From positions 124,001 through 188,000 of the forward strand of contig NZ_JACAXB010000018.1 in NCBI RefSeq assembly GCF_013391415.1: a stretch of DNA of 64,000 nt, written 5' to 3'. Source of the stretch: Aquitalea sp. LB_tupeE. GTDB lineage: Bacteria > Pseudomonadota > Gammaproteobacteria > Burkholderiales > Chromobacteriaceae. Every line of letters begins with the position of its first letter. Within the stretch, counting starts at the first letter, position 1. A model generated the notes under the pieces. It was not told the origin of the DNA, made no database searches, and saw nothing but the letters and a program-made list of their open reading frames with translations. Below, piece by piece: positions 54,139 to 63,103 of this stretch. A program made the position numbers and the translations under genes.

Positions 54139-56889
54139 TTATTCGGTGTTTGCATCATCCGCGCGCTCGCCATCCACCGCCGGTTTCTCGCGACGGGCGC
54201 TGCCTGCAACCATCGGAATGGCAAACAGGCGGCAGGGCAGGGAGCCGTTGAACAGCGGGGTGCGGCGCTTGACCGACAGGTGGATCAGGTCGGACAGGCG
54301 CAGGTCGCCAGTAAAGAAGTGCGCGGTCCAGCCAGCAAAGTGGGCCTTCAGCCAGTCACCCAGCTGCGGGTACAGCTCGGCCAGCGCGTCTTGCTCGTCC
54401 ATCCGTACGCCATAAGGCGGGTTGGTGACAATGAAGCCGCTATCGGCAAACGGGCGTGCTTCCAGCACGTCTTGCGCTTGCAGTTCGATGGCATCGGCCA
54501 GACCGGCGCGTTGCAGGTTGGCACGGGCTACCGGCAGCATGTTGCGCGCGCGGTCGCTGCCTTTGATCGCCAGATCGCGAACCGGCAGTTCGGCGGCACG
54601 GGCTTCGCTCAGCAGGGCTTCCCAGGACAGCGCGTCAAATTCGCGCAGGCGCTGGAAGCCAAAGCGGCGGTTGCGGCCCGGTGCGCGCTTGAGGGCGATG
54701 TCGGCGGCTTCCACCAGGAAGGTGCCACTGCCGCACATCGGGTCCAGCAAGGGCTGGCTGCCATCGTAACCGGCAATCAGCAGAATGCCGGCCGCCAGGT
54801 TTTCCCGTAGCGGAGCCTCGCCGGTTTCTTCGCGCCAGCCGCGCTTGAACAGCGGCTCGCCACTGGTATCCAGATAAATGGTGGCATGCTCGCGGGTGAG
54901 GAAGGTGTGAATGCGCATGTCCGGCGTGCGGGTGTCCACATTGGGACGACCGGCATTGGCCTGACGGAAGCGGTCGCACACGGCGTCTTTCACCTTGAGC
55001 GAGACAAAATCCAGGCTGCGCAGCTGTGCGCCGATGGCGTCGGTTTTTACCTTGATGCTGCGCGATACATCGAACCAGCGCGGCCAGTCGATCTGCATGG
55101 CCAGCTGGTAGATGTCGCTTTCCTGCTGATAACCGCCTTCGGCCAGCTTCAACAGCACGCGGCTGGCGGTGCGACTGTGCAGGTTGGCCTTCATCATGAT
55201 ATCGGCGTCGCCACGGAAGGCCACACCGCCATCCACCTTGCTGACATCGTTGGCACCCAGTGCGTTCAGCTCGGCCACCAGCGTCATTTCCAGTCCGCGC
55301 GGGCAGGGGGCGAACAAGGCCAGTTGCTTGTCGCGCAGGCCGGTCAGCGCATACACCGCTTGGGCAGCCAGCTTGTCGTTCCATGCCGGTTTGTCGGTAC
55401 TTCTGGAAGGGCGGCTATCGTGCTGGCGCGGGTCGCGCTCCATGCGGTGTTTGTTGTCGAAGGGCTTGAGGCTGGCCGGGGAGTTGCCGCGCTCGCGCGG
55501 TTCCCAGCTGCGTTCATGACGGGCATCGCGACGTGGGCTGTCCTCGCGCTGGAAGCGCTCACGCGGCGCACTGTCTTCGCGGCGATCTGCCGGTTTGGAG
55601 AACAGCTTGCGCGGTGCGTTTTCCTGCGCGGGTTCGTCGCGACGGAAACGGTTCTCCCGTTCGACGGTCGGTGCCGGCAGGATTTCCGGGTCGTAATAGC
55701 TGGCTGCGTCATGGCGTTCGGCACGGCGGAAACGGTTATCACGCGGCGCGCTGTCTTCCCGGCGTTCGGCCGGTTTGGAGAACAGCTTGCGCGGTGCGTT
55801 TTCCTGCGCCGGCTCGTCGCGGCGGAAGCGGTTTTCCCGTTCAGTCGTCGGTGCCGGCAGGATTTCCGGATCGTAGTGACGGGCGGCATCATTGCGCTCG
55901 AAACGGCGCGGAGCCTGTTTGCGCGGCTGCTCGTCACGGCGGAAGTGCTTATCACGTGGCGCATGCTCTTCACGGCGCTCGGCCGGCTTGGAGAACAGCT
56001 TGCGCGGGCCTTGCTCTGCCGCCGGAATGGTCGGTGTGGCGGCAGGGGTGTCGCGTTCCACATGACGCGGTACATGGGGCTTGTGCTCGATCTTGCGATC
56101 CGGCTGGCTGTTCAGCGGTTTGCGGCCGGACGGGCCACGGTCGCGCTGATAGCTGCGCTCGCCATCCGGGCGGCGTGATTCATGCAGCTCGCCACGGCTA
56201 TCGGCCGGATGCAGGCTGCGCGGAGCCGAGGCATCACGTTCACGCGGCGGGTAGGGCTTGCGTTCACGGTCGTCACGGTTGAACGGTTTGCGCTCGCCGT
56301 CACGCGCATCGAAACGGCGCGACTCGCCATCACGCGGCGGGTAGGGCTTGCGTTCGCGGTCGTCACGGTTGAACGGTTTGCGCTCACCATCACGCGCATC
56401 GAAGCGGCGCGGCTCGCCATCACGCGGCGGGTAGGGTTTGCGTTCACGGTCGTCACGGTTGAACGGTTTGCGCTCGCCGTCACGCGCATCGAAGCGGCGC
56501 GGCTCGCCATCGCGGGGTGGGTAGGGCTTGCGCTCGCGGTCGTCGCGATTGAACGGTTTGCGTTCGCCATCACGCGCATCGAAACGGCGCGGCTCGCCAT
56601 CACGTGGCGGGTAGGGCTTGCGCTCGCGGTCGTCGCGGTTGAATGGCTTGCGCTCGCCGTCACGCGCATCGAAACGGCGCTGCTCTCCCTGGCGTGGCGG
56701 CTGGCCTGCTGCCGGACGGCGCGAGGAGTAAGGATCGCGCGGGCCGTCGGCCGACGGTGCTTTCTTCTGGATGATGGGACCCTTGGCCGTGCCATCGGCG
56801 GGTGCGGCGGCAGGCTGCGCGGGGGATGTGTCGCTGCTGCTGACATCGCGGCGCAGATTGGCGCGCTGGCGTGAACGGAAAGTGGCCAT
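54139..56889 (-). CDS. RlmL-type RNA guanine-N2 methyltransferase with long charged repeat N-terminus
   Basis: 916 residues. The C-terminal approximately 400 (505-916) are a THUMP-containing methyltransferase: THUMP about 555-680, SAM-binding DPMCGSGTF (716-724), catalytic NPPY (823-826). Relatives methylate 23S rRNA G2445 (N-terminal half of RlmL). The first approximately 500 residues are Arg/Asp/Glu/Pro-rich, probably unstructured, with five copies of a 30-residue unit (71-216) and three of an RKLFSKPAERRE block (296-450). The ATG at 56889, with AAGGA ahead, is preferred to an upstream in-frame start. Ordinary relatives lack this extension, which may bind RNA or ribosomes. Confidence 0.88.
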   Translation of the reverse strand: MATFRSRQRANLRRDVSSSDTSPAQPAAAPADGTAKGPIIQKKAPSADGPRDPYSSRRPAAGQPPRQGEQRRFDARDGERKPFNRDDRERKPYPPRDGEPRRFDARDGERKPFNRDDRERKPYPPRDGEPRRFDARDGERKPFNRDDRERKPYPPRDGEPRRFDARDGERKPFNRDDRERKPYPPRDGESRRFDARDGERKPFNRDDRERKPYPPRERDASAPRSLHPADSRGELHESRRPDGERSYQRDRGPSGRKPLNSQPDRKIEHKPHVPRHVERDTPAATPTIPAAEQGPRKLFSKPAERREEHAPRDKHFRRDEQPRKQAPRRFERNDAARHYDPEILPAPTTERENRFRRDEPAQENAPRKLFSKPAERREDSAPRDNRFRRAERHDAASYYDPEILPAPTVERENRFRRDEPAQENAPRKLFSKPADRREDSAPRERFQREDSPRRDARHERSWEPRERGNSPASLKPFDNKHRMERDPRQHDSRPSRSTDKPAWNDKLAAQAVYALTGLRDKQLALFAPCPRGLEMTLVAELNALGANDVSKVDGGVAFRGDADIMMKANLHSRTASRVLLKLAEGGYQQESDIYQLAMQIDWPRWFDVSRSIKVKTDAIGAQLRSLDFVSLKVKDAVCDRFRQANAGRPNVDTRTPDMRIHTFLTREHATIYLDTSGEPLFKRGWREETGEAPLRENLAAGILLIAGYDGSQPLLDPMCGSGTFLVEAADIALKRAPGRNRRFGFQRLREFDALSWEALLSEARAAELPVRDLAIKGSDRARNMLPVARANLQRAGLADAIELQAQDVLEARPFADSGFIVTNPPYGVRMDEQDALAELYPQLGDWLKAHFAGWTAHFFTGDLRLSDLIHLSVKRRTPLFNGSLPCRLFAIPMVAGSARREKPAVDGERADDANTE
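55540..56007. repeat. Second repeat block in the methyltransferase gene
   Basis: Encodes RKLFSKPA(E/D)RRE three times (starting near residues 296, 367 and 427) with ENRFRRDEPAQEN and YDPEILPAPT between. Two of the units are spaced 180 bases apart and almost identical. Confidence 0.85.
56242..56679. repeat. 90-bp tandem repeat, about 4.9 copies
   Basis: Five near-identical 90-base units in frame, each encoding RRFDARDGERKPFNRDDRER followed by KPYPPRDGE and P or S. Differences between units are mostly silent, pointing to recent duplication or gene conversion under selection for the protein sequence. Confidence 0.95.
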
Positions 56890-57019
56890 GGGTACATCCT
56901 TCAAATAAGCAAGCTTTAAGCAATCTTCCATTTTACCTTATTTAAAGGCGCACTGCTTGGTGCTGCTCCGCCTTTCAGGTAGCATGTCCGGTTCCCTTTT
57001 GTTTTAGCGCGGCTTTGCC

Positions 57020-58060
57020 ATGTTGCAGGATTCATTTGCCACCCGTCTGGTGGCCTGGCAGGAACATCACGGCCGGCACGATCTGCCCTGGCAGGTGAGC
57101 GACCCGTACCGGGTATGGCTGTCCGAAATCATGTTGCAGCAAACGCAGGTGACTGCGGTGCTGGGTTATTACGCCCGCTTTTTGCAGCATTTTCCTGACG
57201 TGGCCAGCCTGGCGGCAGCGTCTGTGGATGAGGTGCTGGCCTTGTGGAGCGGCCTTGGCTATTACAGCCGGGCGCGCAATCTGCACAAGGCTGCCCGCAT
57301 GGTGATGGATGAGTTTGGCGGGCAGTTTCCTGCGCAGCGCGAGGCCATTCAGCGCCTGCCTGGTGTCGGGCGCTCTACCGCCGCCGCGATCGCTGCCTTC
57401 GCCTTTGGCCAGCGCGAAACCATTCTGGACGGTAATGTCAAACGCGTGTTGACGCGTTGCTTTGGCATCAGCGGTTTTCCTGGCGAGAAGGCAGTGGAAA
57501 ACCGGCTGTGGACGCTGGCAGAATCCTTGCTGCCAGCAGATGGCGCACAGATGACGGCCTACACCCAGGGTTTGATGGATCTGGGCGCTACCGTGTGCGG
57601 CCGCAAGCCGGCCTGCACCGTGTGCCCGATGGTGGATGGCTGCGTGGCGGCACAGCAGGGGCGTACTCATGAGCTGCCCACCCCCCGTCCCAAGAAAGCT
57701 GTGCCCACCCGTCACACCGTCATGTTGCTGGCGCAGCATGGCGACAAGGTGTGGCTGGAGCGCAGGCCGCCGACTGGCATCTGGGGTGGCTTGTTATCCC
57801 TGCCTGAATTTGCCGACTCCATGGAGGTGGAAAGCTGGTTGGCCGAGCAAGGCAGTGGTGATGTGCTGCCATCCTGGCCGGAGCTGGAGCATGTGTTTAC
57901 CCATTTTCGCTTGATCATCACCCCGGTGCCGGTGCGGCTGGATACGCTGGCTGGCTCCCGGGTACAGGACTCCGCCGGCCAGTGGCTGCCATTGGCGCAG
58001 GCACTGGAGGCCGGACTGCCCGCCCCGGTCAAGCGCTTGTTGCAGCGGTTGACCGCCTGA
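57020..58060 (+). CDS. mutY: A/G-specific adenine DNA glycosylase
   Basis: 346 residues. It removes adenine mispaired with 8-oxoguanine. Visible: catalytic E36 in LSEIMLQQTQV, the helix-hairpin-helix LPGVGRSTAAAI followed by the catalytic-Asp loop ILDGNVKRVL, and 4Fe-4S ligands C193, C200, C203, C209. The C-terminal third is the Nudix-like 8-oxoG recognition domain (VWLERRPPTGIWGGL). It is divergent from the methyltransferase gene. Confidence 0.97.
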   Translation: MLQDSFATRLVAWQEHHGRHDLPWQVSDPYRVWLSEIMLQQTQVTAVLGYYARFLQHFPDVASLAAASVDEVLALWSGLGYYSRARNLHKAARMVMDEFGGQFPAQREAIQRLPGVGRSTAAAIAAFAFGQRETILDGNVKRVLTRCFGISGFPGEKAVENRLWTLAESLLPADGAQMTAYTQGLMDLGATVCGRKPACTVCPMVDGCVAAQQGRTHELPTPRPKKAVPTRHTVMLLAQHGDKVWLERRPPTGIWGGLLSLPEFADSMEVESWLAEQGSGDVLPSWPELEHVFTHFRLIITPVPVRLDTLAGSRVQDSAGQWLPLAQALEAGLPAPVKRLLQRLTA

Positions 58061-58114
58061 GTGCGGCGTATTGGTTTTCATTTTTCGTGCAGTTTTGCTG
58101 CCCAGGTGTGAAAT

Positions 58115-60319
58115 ATGGTTTCCGTAGTGCGTTCGATGGCCGATACCCTGGCCGATGCAGCCGACCCGAAACGGTGGCTGGAACAGATGTCCGCAGCCCT
58201 GCCCGAGGCCGAAGCCAGCTTGCTGGCGCGTGCTTTTGACGCGGCGCGCGAGCTGTATCGCGGCAAGGGCCTGGTGAGTACCGGCGAGGATCTGTTCAGC
58301 CATGCGGTGTCCGCGGCGGCCATTGTGGCCGACCTTAACCTGCTGACTGACGCCATTGTCGCCACCCTGCTGTTTGCCGTGCCGGATCACAAGCCCGACT
58401 GGCAGGGCTGGATGACCGAGAATTTCGGCCAGACTGTCACCGTGCTGGTGGATGGCGTGGGCGGTGTGCGCCGCATTACCGAGCTGGCGCGCATCGACAA
58501 GCTGGAAACGCCGGAAGAACGTGCCCGCCAGGCGGAAACCATGCGCAAGATGCTGCTGGCCATGGTGGCGGATATCCGTGTGGTGCTGATCAAGCTGGCA
58601 TGGCGCACCCAGACCATGCATTACCTACCCCATGTGCATGACGAAGCGGTACGGCGTGCCATTGCTACCGAAACGCTGGACCTGTTTGCGCCGCTGGCCA
58701 ACCGCCTGGGCGTGTGGCAAATCAAGTGGGAGCTGGAAGACCTGGGCTTCCGCCACACCGAACCGGATAGCTACAAGAAAATTGCCAGGCTGCTGGACGA
58801 GCGCCGGCTGGAACGCATCGACTACATCGACCGGGTGCTGGACACTCTGCGCAGCGAGCTCAAGGCAGCCGGCGTCAAGGCCGAAGTAGCCGGGCGGCCC
58901 AAGCACATCTTCTCCATCTGGAAGAAGATGAAAAAGAAAAAGCTCGACTTTACCGAGCTGTACGACATCCGCGCCGTGCGCATCCTGGTAGAAAAACTGC
59001 CGGACTGCTACACCGCGCTGGGCATCATCCACGGCATGTGGCAGCCGATTCCCGGCGAATTCGACGACTACATTTCTCACCCCAAGGCCAATAATTACCG
59101 CAGCCTGCACACGGCGGTGATCGGCCCGGAGGACAAGGCGCTGGAAGTGCAGATCCGCACTTTTGAAATGCACGAGCATGCCGAGTTCGGCGTAGCCGCG
59201 CACTGGCGCTACAAAGAGGGTGGCAAGGGCGATGCGCAGTACGAAGAAAAGATTTCCTGGCTGCGCCAACTGCTGGACTGGCGCGAAGAAATGTCCGACC
59301 GCGAAGGGCTGGCCGAAGCCTTCAAGACCGAACTGTTCTCCGACACCATCTATGTACTGACCCCGCAGGGCCGGGTACTGGCGCTGCCGCATGGCGCCAC
59401 GCCCATCGACTTTGCCTATGCCATTCATACCGGCTTGGGCAACCGTTGCCGGGGTGCCAAGGTGGAAGGGCAGATCGTGCCCTTGTCCACCCCGCTGCAA
59501 AACGGCCAGCGGGTGGAAGTGCTGACCGCCAAGGAGGGCGGGCCGTCGGTCAACTGGCTGCACGATGGCTGGGTCAAGAGCCACCGCGCCATCTCCAAGA
59601 TTCGCCAGTACATCCGCATGCAGAATGCGGACACGGTGCGCGAAACCGGCAAACAATTGTTTGAGCGCGAGCTGGCCCGTCACCCGCATCAACAACCCAA
59701 TCTCACCCTGCTGGCGGAAAAACTGGGTTACGCCAAACTGGAAGAGGTGTACGGCGCGATGGGCCATGGCGAGCTGAGCACCCGTTCGGTCGCCAATGCC
59801 ATTGCCAGTTTTGCCCCGCCGCCGCCGCCGGATGTAGAGCCGGAAAGCATCATCCGCGCCAGCAAGGGCGGCCATGACGCGGGCGGCATCCTGATCGAAG
59901 GGGTGGACAACCTGATGACGGTGCTGGCCAAGTGCTGCAAACCGGCACCGCCGGATGCCGTGGTGGGCTTTGTCACCAAGGGGCGTGGTATTTCGATTCA
60001 CCGCACCAATTGCCTCACGCTCAAGCGCCTGTCTGCCGATGTACCGGAACGGCTGATTGCCGCGGGCTGGGGCGATCAAAAAAGCAGCGTATTCCCGATT
60101 GATATCGAGGTGGTATCGCTGGATCGTGCTGGTTTGCTGCGCGATATTTCCGATGTGCTGTCCCGTGAAAAACTCAACCTGATTGCGGTGCATACGCTGT
60201 CGCGCGATATGCGTGCCAAGATGCGCTTCACCGTGGAAGTGCGCCAGGTGCAGGACATCAGCCGCGTGCTGGCGCGCATGATGGAACTGCCGGGCGTCAC
60301 CGACGCGCGCCGGGTGTAA
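58115..60319 (+). CDS. relA: RelA-type (p)ppGpp synthetase
   Basis: 734 residues. Pseudo-hydrolase domain (about 25-190) in which the HD metal motif is lost (TLLFAVPDHKPDW in its place), active synthetase domain (about 235-380; KKMKKKKLDFTELYDIRAVR, EFDDYISHPKANNYRSLHT), TGS (about 410-470) and ACT (about 660-734). EFDD at 315-318 is the ExDD motif of synthetase-only RelA. It makes alarmone on ribosomes when amino acids run short. It starts 54 bases after mutY. Confidence 0.95.
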   Translation: MVSVVRSMADTLADAADPKRWLEQMSAALPEAEASLLARAFDAARELYRGKGLVSTGEDLFSHAVSAAAIVADLNLLTDAIVATLLFAVPDHKPDWQGWMTENFGQTVTVLVDGVGGVRRITELARIDKLETPEERARQAETMRKMLLAMVADIRVVLIKLAWRTQTMHYLPHVHDEAVRRAIATETLDLFAPLANRLGVWQIKWELEDLGFRHTEPDSYKKIARLLDERRLERIDYIDRVLDTLRSELKAAGVKAEVAGRPKHIFSIWKKMKKKKLDFTELYDIRAVRILVEKLPDCYTALGIIHGMWQPIPGEFDDYISHPKANNYRSLHTAVIGPEDKALEVQIRTFEMHEHAEFGVAAHWRYKEGGKGDAQYEEKISWLRQLLDWREEMSDREGLAEAFKTELFSDTIYVLTPQGRVLALPHGATPIDFAYAIHTGLGNRCRGAKVEGQIVPLSTPLQNGQRVEVLTAKEGGPSVNWLHDGWVKSHRAISKIRQYIRMQNADTVRETGKQLFERELARHPHQQPNLTLLAEKLGYAKLEEVYGAMGHGELSTRSVANAIASFAPPPPPDVEPESIIRASKGGHDAGGILIEGVDNLMTVLAKCCKPAPPDAVVGFVTKGRGISIHRTNCLTLKRLSADVPERLIAAGWGDQKSSVFPIDIEVVSLDRAGLLRDISDVLSREKLNLIAVHTLSRDMRAKMRFTVEVRQVQDISRVLARMMELPGVTDARRV

Positions 60320-60328
60320 GCCCAGGCC

Positions 60329-60751
60329 ATGCGCGAGCCGTTTTGCGGCGCCAAGGCTGCGCTGTTTTATCAGGACAGCCTGCTGGTGTATCTGCGGGAT
60401 GACAAACCGGGGCTGCCCTTTGCCGCCTGCTGGGATTTTCCCGGCGGCGGGCGGGAAGGGCAGGAAAGCCGGTTTGCCTGCCTGCAACGCGAAACGCGGG
60501 AAGAATTCGGCATCCTGTTACAGCCTGCACAAATCGTCTGGCAGCGCAGCTATCCCAGCTGGCATCAGCCCGGCTCGCAAAGCGTGTTCATGGTGGGCAG
60601 GCTGGCAACCGCCCAGGCTGCGGCCATCCGCTTTGGCGACGAGGGCCAGTGCTGGCGCTGGATGAAACCCGGGGACTATCTGGCACAAAGCGCAGCGGTT
60701 CCTTACCTGCAACAACGCTTGCAGGACTATCTGGACGAACAACGGTCCTGA
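60329..60751 (+). CDS. Nudix hydrolase
   Basis: 140 residues with a Nudix box GGGREGQESRFACLQRETRE plus EFGI, matching GX5EX7REUXEEXGU with Gly/Glu spacing intact. It cleaves nucleoside diphosphate-type substrates. It lies 9 bases after relA, so it is probably co-transcribed with it. The substrate is unknown; a nucleotide-sugar or oxidised nucleotide is typical for the size. Confidence 0.88.
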   Translation: MREPFCGAKAALFYQDSLLVYLRDDKPGLPFAACWDFPGGGREGQESRFACLQRETREEFGILLQPAQIVWQRSYPSWHQPGSQSVFMVGRLATAQAAAIRFGDEGQCWRWMKPGDYLAQSAAVPYLQQRLQDYLDEQRS

Positions 60752-60893
60752 GGCAGCAGCCACACGACTGCCGCCGTTGGTGCCACACGTCGTCGCATTG
60801 CCGATTGCTTTCAGTTGAAGATATTTCCATAATCGCTCCTCTGAATCTGCCGGCCACAGCCAGGCATGCAGATGACAACCAAGCAGGAATCCC

Positions 60894-61661
60894 ATGTCAG
60901 AACTCATTACTGCCGCGCGTCGCGCCCTGTCCATGATGGACCTCACCTCGCTTAACGATGATGATACCGAAGCACGTATCGTCGCCCTGTGCCAGCAAGC
61001 TGCCAGCAGTGCCGGTACGGTAGCGGCAGTGTGTGTCTACCCCCGTTTTGTTGCACTGGCGCGCCGTACCCTGGATGAGCTGGGCCTGCAACAAGTCAAG
61101 GTGGCTACTGTCAGCAACTTCCCGGCCGGTGGCGACGACATCGCGCTGGCTGTCGCCGAAACCGCAGCGGCCATCGCCGACGGTGCCGACGAAGTAGATG
61201 TGGTGTTTCCGTATCGTGCTTTGCTGGCAGGTAATGCCGACGTCGGTGCGGAACTGGTGGCCGCCTGCAAAGAAGCCTGCGGTGACAAGCTGCTCAAGGT
61301 CATCATCGAATCCGGTGAACTGAAGGAGGCGCGGCTGATCCGCGAGGCCAGCCTTATTGCCATCGAGGCAGGGGCTGACTTCATCAAGACTTCCACCGGC
61401 AAGGTAGCGGTGAATGCCACACTGGACGCCGCAGGCATCATGCTGGCGGCCATCCGTTCCACTGGCGCGCAGTGTGGCTTCAAGGCGGCGGGCGGTGTAC
61501 GCACGGCTGCCGAAGCCGCCGAATATATCGACCTGGCCGAGCACCTGCTGGGCGAGCACTGGGTGAACCCGGAACATTTCCGCTTTGGTGCCTCCAGCCT
61601 GCTGGCCAATCTGCAGGCAGAAATCAGCGGCGGGGCAGCTACTGCCGGTGGCGCTTACTGA
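60894..61661 (+). CDS. deoC: Deoxyribose-phosphate aldolase
   Basis: 255 residues, TIM-barrel class I aldolase. It splits deoxyribose 5-phosphate to acetaldehyde and glyceraldehyde 3-phosphate. Visible: [15 protein letters not shown] [35 protein letters not shown], the Schiff-base Lys in [10 protein letters not shown], and [10 protein letters not shown]. Start of the deoCAB salvage run. Confidence 0.96.
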   Translation: MSELITAARRALSMMDLTSLNDDDTEARIVALCQQAASSAGTVAAVCVYPRFVALARRTLDELGLQQVKVATVSNFPAGGDDIALAVAETAAAIADGADEVDVVFPYRALLAGNADVGAELVAACKEACGDKLLKVIIESGELKEARLIREASLIAIEAGADFIKTSTGKVAVNATLDAAGIMLAAIRSTGAQCGFKAAGGVRTAAEAAEYIDLAEHLLGEHWVNPEHFRFGASSLLANLQAEISGGAATAGGAY

Positions 61662-61759
61662 GCCACCCCACCGCAATCAGCTGCATGCAGGCCGAAGCCC
61701 GTCTTCGGCCTTGTCTATTGGCAGGGCGGTCGGCCTTGCCCACCCAGCAGGAGAAACCC

Positions 61760-63103
61760 ATGTTTTTACCTCAGGAAGTCATCCGCAAGAAGCGCGACGG
61801 CCAGACACTGTCGGGCGAGGAAATCCGCCAGTTCGTGGCGGGCATCACCGATGACAGCGTAGCCGACAGCCAGATAGCCGCCCTCGCCATGGCCGTGTAT
61901 TTCCAGGGGATGGAGCTGGCCGAGAACGTTGAACTGGCCATGGCCATGCGTGATTCGGGGCGCTGTTTGCGCTGGGACGACCTGCACCTGCCAGGACCGG
62001 TGCTGGACAAGCACTCCACCGGTGGGGTGGGCGATGTGGTGTCGTTGATGCTGGGGCCGTTGATTGCCGCCTGTGGCGGCTTTGTGCCGATGATTTCCGG
62101 CCGTGGCCTGGGCCATACCGGCGGCACGCTGGACAAGCTGTCGGCCATTCCCGGTTACAACCCGTTCCCCACGCCGGAACGCCTGCGTCAGGTGGTACGC
62201 GAGGTCGGCGTGGCCATCATCGGTCAAACCAGCGACCTGGCTCCGGCCGACCGGCGCTTTTACGCCACGCGTGACATCACCGCCACGGTGGAATCCATCG
62301 CGCTGATCACGGCATCCATCCTGTCCAAGAAACTGGCCGCCGGGCTGGATGTGCTGGTGATGGACGTCAAGGCCGGCAGCGGGGCCTTCATGCCCACCAT
62401 GGCACAGTCCATCGCACTGGCTGAACGCATTGTCCATGTCGGTAATGGTGCCGGAGTACGCACCCGCGCTCTCATCACCGACATGAGCCAGCCGCTGGCC
62501 AGCACTGCCGGTAACAGCCTGGAAACCGTGGAAGCCATCCGCTACCTGCGTGGTGAGGCCGCCAACCCGCGCCTGCATGCCGTCACCATGGCGCTGTGTA
62601 GCGAAATGCTGCTGGCCAGCGGCCTGGCCAAGGATCTGACAGACGCCGGACAGCGGCTGCAAACCGCACTGGACTCCGGCCGTGCTGCCGAAATCTTCGG
62701 TCGCATGGTATCGGCACTGGGTGGCCCGGCCGACCTGCTGGAGCAGCCGGAACGCCATCTGGCCGCAGCACCCGTGCTACGCCCGGTCTATGCTGAGCAT
62801 GGCGGTTTTGTCACGGCCATGGATACCCGCGCACTGGGCATGGCCGTTTGTGCCTTGGGTGGTGGTCGTCGCCAGGCCAGCGATCAGCTGGACTACCGTG
62901 TGGGCCTGAGTGATTTTGTCGAACTGGGTGCGGAACTGATGCCGGATACCCCCTTGTTGTTCATCCATGCAGCCGATGCCGACAGTGCCGACGAAGCGGA
63001 ACGCCGCGTGCGCCAAGCCATGCATATCGCGCCACAAGCGCCCGCAGCACTGCCGCTGGTGTATAAGACCATCCGCCTGCCGGAACAGGAGCCATTGCAA
63101 TGA
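61760..63103 (+). CDS. deoA: Thymidine phosphorylase
   Basis: 447 residues, family-standard length. It phosphorolyses thymidine to thymine and deoxyribose 1-phosphate. Visible: [16 protein letters not shown], the signature [11 protein letters not shown] (phosphate site), [15 protein letters not shown] and [11 protein letters not shown]. The ATG at 61760 with GGAG upstream is right; a longer frame overlapping deoC is rejected. It overlaps deoB by four bases. Confidence 0.97.
   Translation: MFLPQEVIRKKRDGQTLSGEEIRQFVAGITDDSVADSQIAALAMAVYFQGMELAENVELAMAMRDSGRCLRWDDLHLPGPVLDKHSTGGVGDVVSLMLGPLIAACGGFVPMISGRGLGHTGGTLDKLSAIPGYNPFPTPERLRQVVREVGVAIIGQTSDLAPADRRFYATRDITATVESIALITASILSKKLAAGLDVLVMDVKAGSGAFMPTMAQSIALAERIVHVGNGAGVRTRALITDMSQPLASTAGNSLETVEAIRYLRGEAANPRLHAVTMALCSEMLLASGLAKDLTDAGQRLQTALDSGRAAEIFGRMVSALGGPADLLEQPERHLAAAPVLRPVYAEHGGFVTAMDTRALGMAVCALGGGRRQASDQLDYRVGLSDFVELGAELMPDTPLLFIHAADADSADEAERRVRQAMHIAPQAPAALPLVYKTIRLPEQEPLQ

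Noticed and set aside
56242..56679. CRISPR-like array
   Set aside because: The repeats are contiguous 90-bp coding units without spacers and no cas gene is near.
56182..56874. Repetitive plus-strand frames opposite the methyltransferase repeats
   Set aside because: They are mirror products of the 90-bp repeat; the minus-strand reading has the ribosome-binding site, the methyltransferase domain and silent-site differences.
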